Shown here: positions 11,260 to 21,971 of the stretch, in pieces
Layout: each line of letters begins with the position of its first letter
Numbering within the stretch: position 1 is the first letter of the stretch
Assembly (NCBI GenBank): GCA_963966185.1
Contig: CAWZYM010000271.1
Coordinates: 494,501-558,500 of the forward strand
Direction: 5' to 3'
Source of the DNA: Rhabditoides inermis
Lineage: Eukaryota > Nematoda > Chromadorea > Rhabditida > Rhabditidae
Length of the DNA: 64,000 nt
Notes under the pieces: generated by a model
The model's database searches: none
Told to the model about the DNA's origin: nothing
The model's input: the letters and a program-made list of their open reading frames with translations, nothing else
Program-made: the position numbers and the translations under genes

Positions 11260-12755
11260 GTTTCATCCGCTCTATCTCGTTCTCGTTCTACTGTGCACAA
11301 TCATCTCTCTCGCAGACCAACTCCCTTCTCTCGTCTTCTCGTGACAGCACCGTCGTCTCCACTCTCAGATCCAAATGGATCATCCAACCCAACATATCCA
11401 CCACCTGTCAGAATCGAGTCAAGCGAGGTGAGTCGGGATTCATTGTTACTCGGTTCGAAAGTGCTGAAAGGTTGACTTTTTTTAGTTTTACACTACCGTT
11501 TGAACGTAAAAAAAGCATTTATATCACAAGTACACATGAAAAAACCGTGGACCAAACATGAGTTACATGAGTAGTGATAGAATGATTGCAGTAAAGGGAA
11601 GAAAATCCACGTTTCACGTATATACGGGCTTTTCAGCGTACCTCGTGCCGGCTCGGCCGTACCACAAGCCCAAGTCGCTGACCATAGCATTGGATGACAT
11701 GCTGTGGCTGTTTGGACTAGCAGGGTTGAGGTGAGAAACAATGGACGTCTACCTCACATGTCACCGATTCACCCATTCACCACGTTTACTCATCTTGCTG
11801 CCGAGTAGATCTGGGAGGAGTGACAAGGGAGGCGATAGCGACGCGTACGAAACAGAAACGTCAGATTTTTAAGAGTTTTTATAGAAGCTTTTTCTATGTA
11901 AGTTCCTTTTCTGTCAGATCGGAAAAAACGAAGAGGCGCAGGCTATACAATACGAATTTTCTGCCAAGATAACTTTGACAAACTAACACAACTGTACAAT
12001 GCTACGAAAACTTGTGCCGACCCAAGGCTATCTGTGCGATGAGTTATAGAGGTGACGGTGATGAATCTTCTTTTGCAGCGCGACAGTGGTGGGCGCGGTG
12101 ATCTACCGGCACGCGCGCACTCGCTACCTCGCCCAGCTCGACATACTCAACGAGATCATGCTACAGCCACAGCACTACCAGTCAGTCACGTTTAGTACGC
12201 ACATGCCTTTTTCCATTGTTCCATACTCACGACCAATCTTGACTGCAGCTGCAGACGTGTTTTTTTGTTGTTCACATCTTTTAGAAATGCAAACCAGTGT
12301 CCGTTCAGTGTTCCATGTCTGGTGGATCGTTCATAGTTGTTTAGAATTATTGGCTTTGCAGGACGGCGCCGGAGTGCCCCAGAGTGGCGCGCCTGCCGTG
12401 GGAGATTCCCTCTGACCGGGTGCACATCGATCAAGAGTTCCTGCTCGGTGAGGGAACCGTGTCAAATGTGTACCTCGGTGAGTGATTTTCCTCAATCATG
12501 AATCAATCTTCCATTTTTTCATATTCTCTCGTTTTTGTTTGTCTGCAATGGACAAGTTTGATGAAGGTTTTTTTTTCTTGAAAATCATAATTCATAATGA
12601 TTGTTAGGCAAGCTGCGCGGCAAGGCGCCGATCATGCAGTGGATCGACCGAGCCGAGATGAAACAGTTCCAGGATTGTGCGGTGGCAGTGAGGGTGGGGA
12701 GAGAGAGAGAGAGAGAGAAATAAAGAGAGAGAGAGAAATCGAGAGAGAGAGAGAA

Positions 12756-12807
<52 letters not shown>

Positions 12808-15800
12808 CCTCGCAGGTGCCTCGCCACTTCGACGAGCCCGAGGAGGACCAGCTGTTCCGCGAGATCGCCTCCATGCGTCGCCTCAAGCACCACGCGCACA
12901 TCGCCCTGCTACTCGGTGAGTGGGTCCACAACATCAATCATCAAATCATCACGGTGAGTGGGTCCACAACATCAATCATCAAATCATCACGGTGAGTGGG
13001 TCCACAACATCAATAATCAAATCATCAGCTTTGCGCAGAGGCGATAACGTGACCAATGAGGGTCCACAACATGTCAAACATTTGTCAATCTTCACTCTTC
13101 GAAACACGTTTTGCGTTCTGCAATCAAGGTGCGGTCAGTCTCTTCGGAAACTATTCCGACGTGTTTCGAAGGAATAGCAGGGAATTCTGAAGTGTTTCGA
13201 GGTAGTCGCGAGTGTTTTGAAGAGACTGACCGCAACTTCAGTCTTCAGCTCTTACACGGGCTTGCATTCCCGTCGTGGCGGATTCTTATAACAATTTGGT
13301 CACATACACAGTTTTTTGTTGTTGCTGTTCCCGACTATGAAGCATAACTTGATGATAGAGAGGAGACGAATTTCAAACAAATAAAGATTCTCGGCAGGGT
13401 GGACGTCGAAGAACAATCTGGTGTGCAGTCTGCTCGAGCTCACCCATATGAACGTCGTCAAGTACCTATCGCAGATCAAAGAGAGGTGAGTGAACCTGTT
13501 CAAAGATAAAACAATATTATGATTCATAACCGTGCATTTACTACATGGAAGAAAAAATGACGTCTTGAATAGTGATTACGACAAATGTGATTGGAAACGG
13601 AACAAATGAACACGTAAATTTATGAAACAGATAAACAAAGGGCCCCAATCGAGCAGTTATCTCACTTTGGAAGAAAAGAGAGATTTTGGAAGTACGAAAT
13701 GTAATAAGAAGGGACATACACATGTCTCATAAGTTACGTACGTCATAACTAGATTACAATCACACTTTCAGTGTCGACGACATGCCCACCTCGACATTCC
13801 ACGGCTCGCTAATCCCCTTCGTGCAGATCTACAACATTGTATGGCAGATTGCGGATGGAGTGGTGAGTGCGAACTCTGTATAATGAATAATGATGATTTT
13901 TACTTGTTCAGACAAACTGAAGACACAGTAACACAAGTTCGGAGCTGCGAAAAAAATTAAGCTGATCCTAGGCTATCTGCATCACAATTTAGTTATCACA
14001 CAACTTATTAGGGGTTTTTACCGGTCATATACATTCACAGTGTACCCGCAAAAGTGCCACATTTCATGTGTCATGAATTTGTGTCGCCAAATTGCAATTA
14101 GAGAGGGCGCGCCAGCGCCCTCTCGTTTGTACTGGATGTCCCCGCGCGCTAGAATGCTCAAAAACGACTTTTCCCGGATGAAGCACTTTTCCTAGGGACC
14201 ACAATGAGATGTTCAGATGTTGACATATGGTATAACAAAAAATTCATTAATGTAGTTCGTTTCGAGCTGATTTCAAAACTATTTAATGTTCATAGGGTTC
14301 ATCGTTCACATTGCGCTCTAATTCCGCGCGGCGCGCGCGCACCTGAGCGGGAGCTTACATAGGGAAAGTGCAACAGAGGGCGGCTAGATCAAAGCAACGA
14401 TGACGTCATCATTAGTTAAATTATGAATAGAATTGTTGATAATAGTAGCGCTACGCTTTGTGTGATTGTAATCGATCCGTACTTGATGAAATACGTCTCT
14501 TATGACATCACTTTTCATTATTCATTTGGGGCAATGGCGGCTAGATCAAAGAAATATGACGTCATTATATCACTCTTTATCGATTTTCACTACTTTACAG
14601 AGTACATGATCCCATAAATAAAATACCGTTGGAATCAGCGCGAAAGGGCGAATCGTTCTATGCTAATTAGAGCACATCATGCGTCCAGTGAGAAAATGTT
14701 ACATGATTTCGCCTCACTCTCTGCATCCCACGTTGTGATTCCTACACTTTTCCTCATTTTGAAGTGATTTCCACTGTTACATTGCATTCACATCTCTATT
14801 CGATAGAGTTATAGAAAGTTGTATTGAGTTTGATTGAATTTGAAGCGAGATACGGAGAGTCCGCATTCGAGTGCGGATTGAGATTGGTGTCGGGCGGGCG
14901 GGCGGGCGTCGGACAATCGCTTTCGCCCCGCCCCCTCTGTGTGTGAGTGAGAGAGAGAGGCGAATAGCGGATGCGCGTCGGTATCCTCGCAGCGAATCGC
15001 GAACGTGTATGAAAATATAATTTTGTGAAACAAAACTTAAGAAAAGGACAGATATTATCTTTCAAAAGTACTTCCAAGTAAAAGTAGTTGGTTTGTACTG
15101 TTGTCTCAGTTGAGCAAAAGGACTGACATGTTTTCAATGGAGACATGTGCAAACAGGCTCTCAGCATTATTCGACGTGTTATGTTACAACAGAAGTTGTG
15201 TTTTTAGATAATAACTGCATAACTTTGTAAACGCGTTCATTATAATATGGCCGCTTTGCACTGGTATGAGAGAGAGAGAGCCTGTTGGCACATGTCTCCA
15301 TTGAAAACATGTCAGTCCTTTTGCTCAACTGAGACAACAGTACAAACCAACTACTTTTACTTGGAAGTACTTTTGAAAGATAATCAACGTTGACTCTTGA
15401 TACATTTCACCATGTACAAACCAAACGTACATGTTCTGTCACGTGCAGGACTACATCCACTCGCGCTCGCTGGTTCATCGTGATATCACCGCTCGCAACG
15501 TTCTGCTCACAACCGGACTCCGCGCCAAGGTATGCACTCTGAACCTGCATTCACATGTGTGTTATTATACTAGTTCTATTAAGTTCAGTTTCAACCATGT
15601 TTCACTGTTTGCTTACTATGTCGAGCCATGTTTCACTGTTCGCTTACTATTTCGATTTTTCATGTCCTCTAGCAACACGGTACGCCATCCAGTCACTAGC
15701 GCGACATGTCAGTTTTTCCGTGTCAGTTTGGAACATGTCACTTGAAAATCCGTGTCAAGAGTATCAAATGCAAGCAGTGTACACTTATACATCATGTGTA

Positions 15801-17194
15801 GGCCATGAAATTACTAGATTCATTCGATCATCGTCCCTATCAGATCTCCGGCTTCGGCTTCTGCTCGGATGGTAAAGACAGCAAGTTCTCGCTGGACGGG
15901 CCTGCTCTCAAGTACCTGCCGGTCAGGTGGCTCTCCCCCGAGGCGATCAAGGGACGCTTCAGCACCGCCAGCGACGTGTGAGTACGCAAGTGAAACACGG
16001 TGCAACACCTGTCATAACGACTTACAGGTGGTCCCTCGGTGTTCTGTTGTACGAGATCTTCTCGCTGGGGGATGTGCCCTACGCGGAGCTGGGCCCGGAG
16101 GAGGTGGTGGAGAGTGTGCGGAGAGGACGCATACCCGCCCAGCCAAAGTATGCGGACAGAGAAGTGTGAGTGAAACCAACACAATCATCGCATAGTTAGA
16201 AGTGCTCAAAATTTTTCACGGATTTTTTTTTGGTTTAGCCGGTTGAAACCGGGGTCCTAGGAAGTTGAGAACAAGATAGCGTTCTTGGATTACGACAACG
16301 TCTACAGAGGTAGTTGGATTGGGTGGCGTCGGACGTCTTGAATTCCGTTCTTGAGTCCGTAGATGGTGCTGCGACGCCTTCTGACTACCATGAGAGTGGT
16401 TTGCCACACCACAGGGGCTGGGTGTATTTGACAAAAATGGTTGACTCTAAGGGGGATCGAACCAGCAATCATGAGATTGAGAGACGAACTGAACGCACTT
16501 CTAACTTTAAAGAAGAACACCGGGGAAAGAGTGAGCTGGGCCCGATGAGGTCAAACTATGTGCGCTCTAATCAATCTTTTGGCGCGAAAATGGGTGGACG
16601 AGAAGTAATCGATAGAAATCAACAAGAACACAAGACTGATCGGCCGTTTGAACCGGCGAATGTAGGCGGAGCTACAGCTACCAGCTGAGGCCGCCCATTT
16701 TTGGATATTTCGTTTGTCACGCGGAATCGGATTGGTAAATTCAATATGCAAATTTTTGATTGCTCCCAAAATTTTGACTACCATATTCGTGATCGCGAAG
16801 CATGATTTCCCCTAATCCCCAGGCACTCTAGTTTTCCCCGGTGTTCTTCTTTAACCTGCTACTTCGCCTAGCCAAAGTATGCAGGTGAAACAGTCAACTC
16901 TTTGCCTGTCAGCTGAAAATGCGTGTTTACTCATTACATTACATCATTATTACGGATGAAAGTTAACTCATATTTTCTTTCGTTTTTATTTGGGTGAGAG
17001 TTAAAATGGGCTGTGTCGTTTTCTTGAAACTACAGTGAGATAACAGTATGGCGTGTTGCAGGTACAAGATGATGCAGCGTTGTTTCCACTCGTTTGCTGA
17101 TCGGCGGCCGGCGGCGCACAAGGTCAAAGACTTCTTCATGGAGCTCGTCGATCGAATGCACGAAAACCACGCGTTTGAGCCAGACGAATTCTGA
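7978..17194 (+). CDS. Receptor tyrosine pseudokinase, 23 exons
   Basis: Twenty-three exons sum to 827 codons (826 aa). The leader (HAVTVLLLISLPTVYS) is followed by a ~430-residue ectodomain with several N-glycosylation sequons and no fold I recognise. A single helix at about 463-484 (WLFGLAGLSATVVGAVIY) precedes a tyrosine-kinase domain: glycine loop LLGEGTVSNVYLG, catalytic loop VHRDITARNVLL, RWLSPEAIKG, DVWSLGVLLYEIFSLG and a C-lobe ending MQRCFHSFADRRP. The HRD...N motif is intact, but DFG reads SGFGFC (Asp to Gly, exon at 15844). The beta-3 lysine is missing: the exon join gives AVAVPRHF or, with the alternative donor 6 bases on, VAVRVPRHF. It is therefore a probable pseudokinase receptor. 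Exons: 7978-8175, 8629-8715, 8764-8889, 9093-9203, 9275-9422, 9552-9637, 9848-9953, 10047-10154, 10231-10313, 10366-10455, 11114-11182, 11316-11427, 11637-11730, 12079-12180, 12362-12477, 12608-12687, 12816-12915, 13398-13485, 13772-13862, 15449-15529, 15844-15977, 16028-16165, 17062-17194. Confidence 0.88.
9428..9525. repeat. Purine-rich intronic tract
   Basis: An imperfect GA/GGGA run (with G8-10 runs) inside intron 5 of the receptor gene, ending about 25 bases before the next acceptor. Confidence 0.85.
10775..11066 (-). mobile_element. tRNA-derived SINE, family A, copy 1
   Basis: Read on the minus strand this begins with a tRNA-like head: GGGGGCGCGGCTCAGTGG then ATAGAGC (A box), and TTGTTCGATCCCC (B box) about 45 bases later. 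A body follows that matches 16228-16500 closely (for example GTTGGGTGGCGT, ACGTCTTGAATTCCGTTCTT on the plus strand). It lies in intron 10 of the receptor gene. Confidence 0.85.
11190..11257. repeat. (CT)n microsatellite in receptor intron 11
   Basis: Nearly pure CT repeats, in pyrimidine sense relative to the receptor transcript, between exon 11 and the acceptor at 11315. Confidence 0.95.
12697..12807. repeat. (GA)n microsatellite in receptor intron 16
   Basis: GA dinucleotides with AAT/AAA interruptions fill almost the whole intron between exons 16 and 17 and leave fewer than ten bases before the CGCAG acceptor. This gives a purine-rich 3' intron end, the reverse of the usual pyrimidine tract. 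Confidence 0.95.
12915..13029 (+). repeat. 38-bp tandem triplication containing the 5' splice site
   Basis: The unit GGTGAGTGGGTCCACAACAT plus 18 further bases occurs three times in a row (the third copy with one change). Each copy begins with the GGTGAGT that forms the donor of receptor exon 17, so three identical donors lie 38 bp apart. Use of the second or third would shift the frame. Confidence 0.9.
13131..13236. mobile_element. MITE family M1 (GTCAGTCTCTTC ends), copy 1
   Basis: Ends are GCGGTCAGTCTCTTC and its inverse GAAGAGACTGACCGC, about 105 bp apart, in receptor intron 17. Related copies are at 37896-38020, 39484-39630 and 45894-46033. Confidence 0.75.
14095..14125. repeat. Short GC palindrome shared with 57211-57238
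   Basis: ATTAGAGAGGGCGC-GC-(C)AGCGCCCTCTC forms a hairpin and occurs nearly identically at 57211-57238. It lies in receptor intron 19, in a region with further degenerate repeats (GCGGCTAGATCAAAG twice, at about 14382 and 14540). Confidence 0.6.
15054..15384. mobile_element. Long-hairpin element, family H1/H2, copy 1
   Basis: Two ~110-bp arms (15054-15163 and about 15275-15384) are inverted near-identical copies around a ~110-bp loop. Ends read ATTATCTTTCAAAAGTACTT and the inverse. The element at 60151-60641 has the same ends, so they are one non-autonomous family. It lies in intron 19 of the receptor gene. Confidence 0.85.
16228..16500 (-). mobile_element. tRNA-derived SINE, family A, copy 2, head-truncated
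   Basis: Matches the copy at 10775-11066 over the body and the B-box side (GGGGGATCGAACCAGCAATC on the plus strand) but breaks off before the A-box region. It lies in the receptor intron between 16166 and 17061. Confidence 0.8.
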
Positions 17195-17656
17195 TCGTAC
17201 TATCTGCAGCCATTCCGCCAGTTCCTCTCGTCTTTCACTGTTGTACATAGTCTTGTCGTAAAAAGCTTGAGAGTAAATGGCGTTTTGAAAACTGTTCACA
17301 TCCCTGAAAACAGTTAGCATGACTTTTTTTCTGTTCTCACGTAGAATTTTGTGTATTTGAAACACCTCGAAAATGAAATGGCTGAGAAATTATTAATATC
17401 CGCACGAACTACTTTTCTTGCAATGATGTCTGTTCGAGCCAAGACAATCCGAAAATGAGAAAACGGAGAGTGCGCATCACATTTCACCACGCTCGGCATA
17501 TGATTCAGAGGAATGTCCGTATTATAGAGTAATGCCAGAGAACTTTGACTTTCATCCTGAGAACCGCTGAAGTAGTTCTCTTCACTTCGTTTCGAGAACG
17601 GTCTATCAAAAGGTGAGTACTATCTAACTGCGAAAAGTCGTCCGACAACAACGCCA

Positions 17657-20013
17657 ATGAACGGCTCGTCGTCGTTTCTCCCAACCCCGCTCTTCATCGA
17701 AGTCGTTGACGAACTGGGAAATGTCTGCTCTCTTCTGTCACTCGTTTTCAATGGTGAGCGTTTCTGTCACTCAATAGTTAACCGTACTGTGCGTATACAA
17801 CCTCTTTCAAGCAAAAACGCTCTGTGGAACAGTTTGCGAACGAAAATTTATTTTGACAAATATTTTTTTTAATAATTTTTTTAAACAAATTGATAGTAAA
17901 AAAGAAAACAAAAACTCTCTCTTCCGCTCGGCTGGTGCCAACTGGCAGACAAACTTGTGTATTTAATGAAATCAAGTTGAACTCATCACACCACATGCAC
18001 AAGGATGCTTCACACATCGTGTTTGGACGTGCTGACTGATCGAGCTGTTGAGGTATCCTCGTTCTGTGCGTGTTTCTCGCCTCGACACGACTCGATCACT
18101 ACAAGTATTTCATACTCATCTTCGCCATCACCGACATTGTGTTCAGTGCCTGTCAGATGTGGATCAAACCGGTGAGCTCACACTTTCAGTGTCTTTTATT
18201 ATGATTTATATGTAACATGAACACAAGAAGAAGTTTTTTCACTGTTAAACATAAATCACATGTCACATCCTGACAAGGAGTGTGTATGAGGTTATTTGCT
18301 CTGAATCACTTCAAAAGATAGATGGTAGACAATTCGAAGCAAAAAAACATCACTGTAGTGCCGTAATCTGGCCGCAGACTCCGGCCAAGGCAAACAGCGT
18401 TTCTAGATTCTAGAACTCGCAGTTGCTCGTTGCAGGTGGTGGTGAACACTGGGGAAATGACGATCTGGCTGTTCGCGTGCCCCTTCTCGCCGCTCTTCAA
18501 GACACTCTCCTCCATCTACATCGCCTCCTTCATCGTCTGCCTATTCGCCCTGGCCGTTCACTTCACGTACAGATACATTGCGCTGTGCAAGTGAGTGCGT
18601 GCTGCTGTGCTGCTCATCGTCCCAATCAGGCCCTACTACATGTTTCTGTTCGTGGAAATGCCGTTCAACCTACTCATCGCGTCGCTCGGACTACTCACCG
18701 CCGGTGGGTGGCACCTATTTCTATTGAGAATCGAGAGGATAGACAAGTACACACGGCATACTCCACTGAAATGTCGCGGTCTTTTATAATAACACAGAGA
18801 AGTTATGAATGAACCAGTGGTCGAAGTAAAGATCTACGCATTTCCGGAAAAGACACGGCTGATTTTTTCGCCACAAAAATGTTGTAACTAACTGATTGAA
18901 CATGCGTTTCAGGCCTCTACTCGTTTCTCGGATCGGCGCTGTGGAGCGGTAGGGAGTACGTGATTCGTCGGTACAACGACGCGATAAGCAGACAACTGGG
19001 CATGGATATGAATGAGCTGCTTTTCTACAGCTGTTTCGTGTGGGAGGCAAGCAATGAGTATCATTACTTATGATCAACAAGCTAGGCACTTATTAGATAA
19101 AACAAATAACAGACATCGCTCAGAAACAGGCTACCATTTCTTTGATTTCAGAAGGAAGTGGACGGCTCGTGGCGCCTGAACAAATCTCTGATCGTGTCGC
19201 TCGTCGGACTCTGTGCCATCCTCATCACTCTGTCCACAGTAAGCGGTGTTTATTGCTCACGTGACGAAAATCAGTGTGCACATGCAGGCAAAATAGTTTG
19301 AGACCGACGCGCGAAGCTCAATCGTTTCTATTCGAAAGAATGTTCCGTCTGTCAAAACTGCACTCAAATTCTCAACATTGTCGAGAGCCGGATCGGAAAT
19401 AGTATGTACACAAAACGTATGTGGGAAATGAAAACTGTTTCTTGTTCATTGTTCAAACAGTTTTTTTTGTTTCATCTGCATGTGGTTGAGGTGGTGTTCA
19501 CGTCGTGCTGGCTGACGATGCGCGAGTTCGACGAGGGCCGCGTGAGCTACGCGCGACGCGTTCACTACCGACTATTCCAGATGCTCACCGTACAGGTACA
19601 CTGCTCAATAAAGACAAGCAATACTGCGTAACAGCGTAACACACATGTTATGAAAAAAAGTACAACAGAGAAGCTAGATACACAACGGAATCCTGTTGCG
19701 ACTCTTACACTTGCAATCCTACATCAATGGTTGAGATCATGAAAGCGAGTTGAATTATCATTCACCTTTTTTTCAGACTGTCGTCTCGGTTGTGTCCGCC
19801 TTCTTCCCTCTCCTCGTCGTTCTCATCGCGCCCTTTTTCCACTTCCAGCTCGGTCCCCTCACGGCTCTCACTTCCCTGTCTGTCACCCTCCACCCCACAC
19901 TCGATCCACTCATCATCGTCTACTTCATCAAAGACTTCCGACGGTTCGTCACGTGCCGGCACTCATCGCGCACCAGAAACCACGCAGTCGCTAGCGTCAC
20001 GTATGGCATCTAG
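17657..20013 (+). CDS. Nematode chemoreceptor GPCR, str-like
   Basis: Eight exons close in phase to 335 aa: 17657-17753, 18053-18171, 18436-18590, 18630-18703, 18913-19046, 19152-19238, 19491-19595, 19777-20013. Hallmarks of the Str superfamily of 7-TM chemoreceptors are visible: HYKYFILIFAITDIVFSA after the first helix, the TM3 motif VHFTYRYIALC, PYYMFLFVEMPFNLLIAS, and the TM7 block TLHPTLDPLIIVYFIKDFRR. The receptor should sit in the membrane of chemosensory neurons; its ligand is unknown. One intron (19047-19151) uses a GC donor (GAG-GCAAGC). Another (18591-18629) is only 39 bp. The start ATG gives a short extracellular N-terminus with one sequon (NGS). Gene order shows no linkage of function with its neighbours. 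Confidence 0.88.
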
Positions 20014-20363
20014 ACTGATAAGCCAGTTGTTTACTGACGATTTTTGACTAGTTGCTTTTTTCAACTGATAATTGTAAGAAATGTACTATGTACAACCTGA
20101 ATTATGAATCTGAGTGGAAAGTAGGAATTACCGGTTCTAGATTACCAGCATTCGTGTCTTCGTGTCCACCAAGTTCTGTTGTGTTTTGTCCAATTAAACA
20201 CACAAAACAGTTTTTATACAGATGAAAAATATTGTCTAGGTTTGAAATTCTTGAAATCGAAAGCAGTAATCTCTAAATCGAACTGCCAAATATGCACATG
20301 ATGTTTTTTTTCAATCCGACTGCTCATCCAAAAAAGAAGTTATTTCTGTTTTCGTCTAAAATC
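20014..20363. other. Intergenic, nothing seen
   Basis: This A/T-rich stretch downstream of the str-like gene contains AATAAA-like words but no coding exon or clear repeat. Confidence 0.4.
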
Positions 20364-20520
20364 AGAATATTTATCTGGAATAAAATAGTACATGGGAATG
20401 TAGTTCACGGTAAGGTCGCGGTAAAGCACAGTAATGCAACGCCTACTGCGAGCTCCAACAAAACGGATTTCGGTGGCCCCGTGGGTGCGTACGTGTTGTT
20501 GGTAATGCTTGTTTTCTGCC
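20364..20520 (+). repeat. Dispersed repeat R1, copy 1
   Basis: AATCAGAATATTTATCTGGA ... CAACGCCTACTGCGAG ... ACAAAACGGATTTCGGTGG ... GTGCGTACGTGTTGTTGGTA closely matches 55440-55600. A third, partial copy lies inverted at about 41755-41840. It holds TACGGTA/TACAGTA-type words. Confidence 0.8.
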
Positions 20521-20778
20521 TGGCGCGTTGCAAAATAGGCAACATAGTTTTGCTCGATGGCCGGAATGTTATGCGGATACAGCACGCTCATGCAAAACTG
20601 TGCGAGGCCACAGTAGCGCAGAAACAAATAATGTTCGACATGAACTCAGTTTGCATTCGTTCTGCAATTCAAAAAAAAACAGACTTCTGCTCTACCGGGA
20701 AGTGGTGGTATTCGGCAAAACGATTGCCGGCGAAGAATTTCTAATCAGCGACCGTCCGCTGGTTCTAACCGCCGATTC

Positions 20779-20798
20779 CCCCCCCCCCCCCCCCCCGT
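20779..20798. repeat. Poly-C run
   Basis: An uninterrupted run of about 18 C residues; its exact length is likely to be unstable. Confidence 0.95.
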
Positions 20799-20833
20799 TC
20801 CGTCCCTCGAGAAACCCTCCGAACTGCAACGCT

Positions 20834-21215
20834 TTACTTGGCCAGCAGGTCCGAACTGCAATTCTGCAGGTCGACATTGCGAACGCTTTCGCATAGAAAA
20901 CAAATATCGGTGCGGTCTCCGGGAGTGGTGAGTTGCGTGACTCGCTGGGTGAAAGAGAGGTTACCACTTTTGTGCGACGGGGTTGATTCCTGTTTGCATT
21001 TGAAAGCACCTCGCGGTGTTTGGGCGCGTACTTGCAAGTTCAGTCGCCTACGGTTTCGATACACACCACTGTTCCTGCAAGAGATTGGTCCGCGAGATCG
21101 ATAGCAGCAATTCCAGTTCTGTTGATGAAAAAGAGTTGCAGCGTGTCGAAAAATATGTTCTCTTCGGTACAAAAGACGTTAGCGAAGGGCAAATAACATC
21201 CGAAACATGCGGTCA
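20834..21215 (-). CDS. Ambiguous minus-strand coding candidate
   Basis: Two overlapping minus-strand frames look coding-like. A 58-codon frame starts at ATG 21215 and reads MTACFGCYLPFANVF then TEENIFFDTLQLFFINRTGI to a stop near 21040. A second frame ends at 20834 with TPRGAFKCKQESTPSHKSG, then DICFLCESVRNVDLQNCSS. They could be two exons of one gene, but I cannot place a good splice pair. The region also overlaps the proposed plus-strand leader exon at 21207, so at most one of the two models is right. Confidence 0.25.
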
Positions 21216-21760
21216 TTCCTCTTTCTCGCTCTGATTGGCGTCGCAGGTATTGCTTCTGTACCGATTATTGAAACTTTATAATCAAATGTGTTTTCTTGTC
21301 ATTGGTGTGATGCAAATTGACAAATCATGATAGGTACAGCAGACAAATCCGAAAGAATTTGCATACATTATGGGCCGCGCAAGAGGGTAAAGGTAAAAGA
21401 TAAAGGTATCCCCCCGATTCAAGAGATTCACTCTGCGGAGGGAGTCGAAGGAGGACCATGGCACTACACCATAGCCCAACGATTTTCCAACGACGGTATC
21501 TGGCCTATTTTCGCAATAATGCGCCCGTGGGTGGCCTACCCTGCGGGTTACCTTCGCAGCAGACTGCTACCAATTTATCACCTTGGTACGGTCAAGCGCC
21601 CGGGAGGGGGATCGAACCCCCGACCCACCGAGTATAGCGGACATCGCTAACCACTACACTACGCGGTGCTCTTTTTTTTCGCGCAAGAGGGTAGACCATA
21701 AAACTAAGCGAGAAAGTAAAAATACGTTTCTTCACGTACGATACGTTTGAAGAATAATGT
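21207..21760 (+). pseudogene. Putative small secreted-peptide gene interrupted by a SINE
   Basis: ATG at 21207 starts a leader-like exon (MRSFLFLALIGVA, GTATTG donor at 21247). An in-phase second exon from 21334 reads GTADKSERICIHYGPRKR. Within that exon a SINE (21390-21679) is inserted, flanked by a 14-bp duplication. Without the insertion the frame would continue for about 20 codons to a stop. No homologue is recognised. Support is the leader, splice phase and insertion geometry only. Confidence 0.3.
21390..21679 (-). mobile_element. tRNA-derived SINE, family B, with 14-bp target duplication
   Basis: On the minus strand the head reads GCACCGCGTAGTGTAGTGGT then TAGCG (A box) and GGGGGTTCGATCCCCC (B box), like a tRNA but followed by a ~200-bp unrelated body and a simple T/A-rich tail. 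CGCGCAAGAGGGTA flanks both ends (21376-21389 and 21680-21693), as expected for LINE-mediated insertion. A degenerate copy is at 5585-5795. Confidence 0.85.
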
Positions 21761-21806
21761 GGGAGCGGGTGAGAAAACTAATTCATAGTAGCGTTTCTCG
21801 AGTTGA

Positions 21807-21866
21807 GCTTATGGAGCATAAAGAGACAACTAGGACGAGTGGAGCATAAAGAGACATCTAGGACTA
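21807..21866. repeat. Two-copy tandem repeat of ~28 bp
   Basis: GAGCATAAAGAGACAACTAG followed by GACGAGTG is repeated once with small changes, upstream of the thioredoxin gene. Confidence 0.8.
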
Positions 21867-21971
21867 AATTGAAAATACCGACTAGGCAACCCTGCGTATT
21901 AGATAATTACACAAATAAACACTCTTCACAGCTCTTATTAGAAACAACTTGACTTTAAAGAGAATTGTTAG

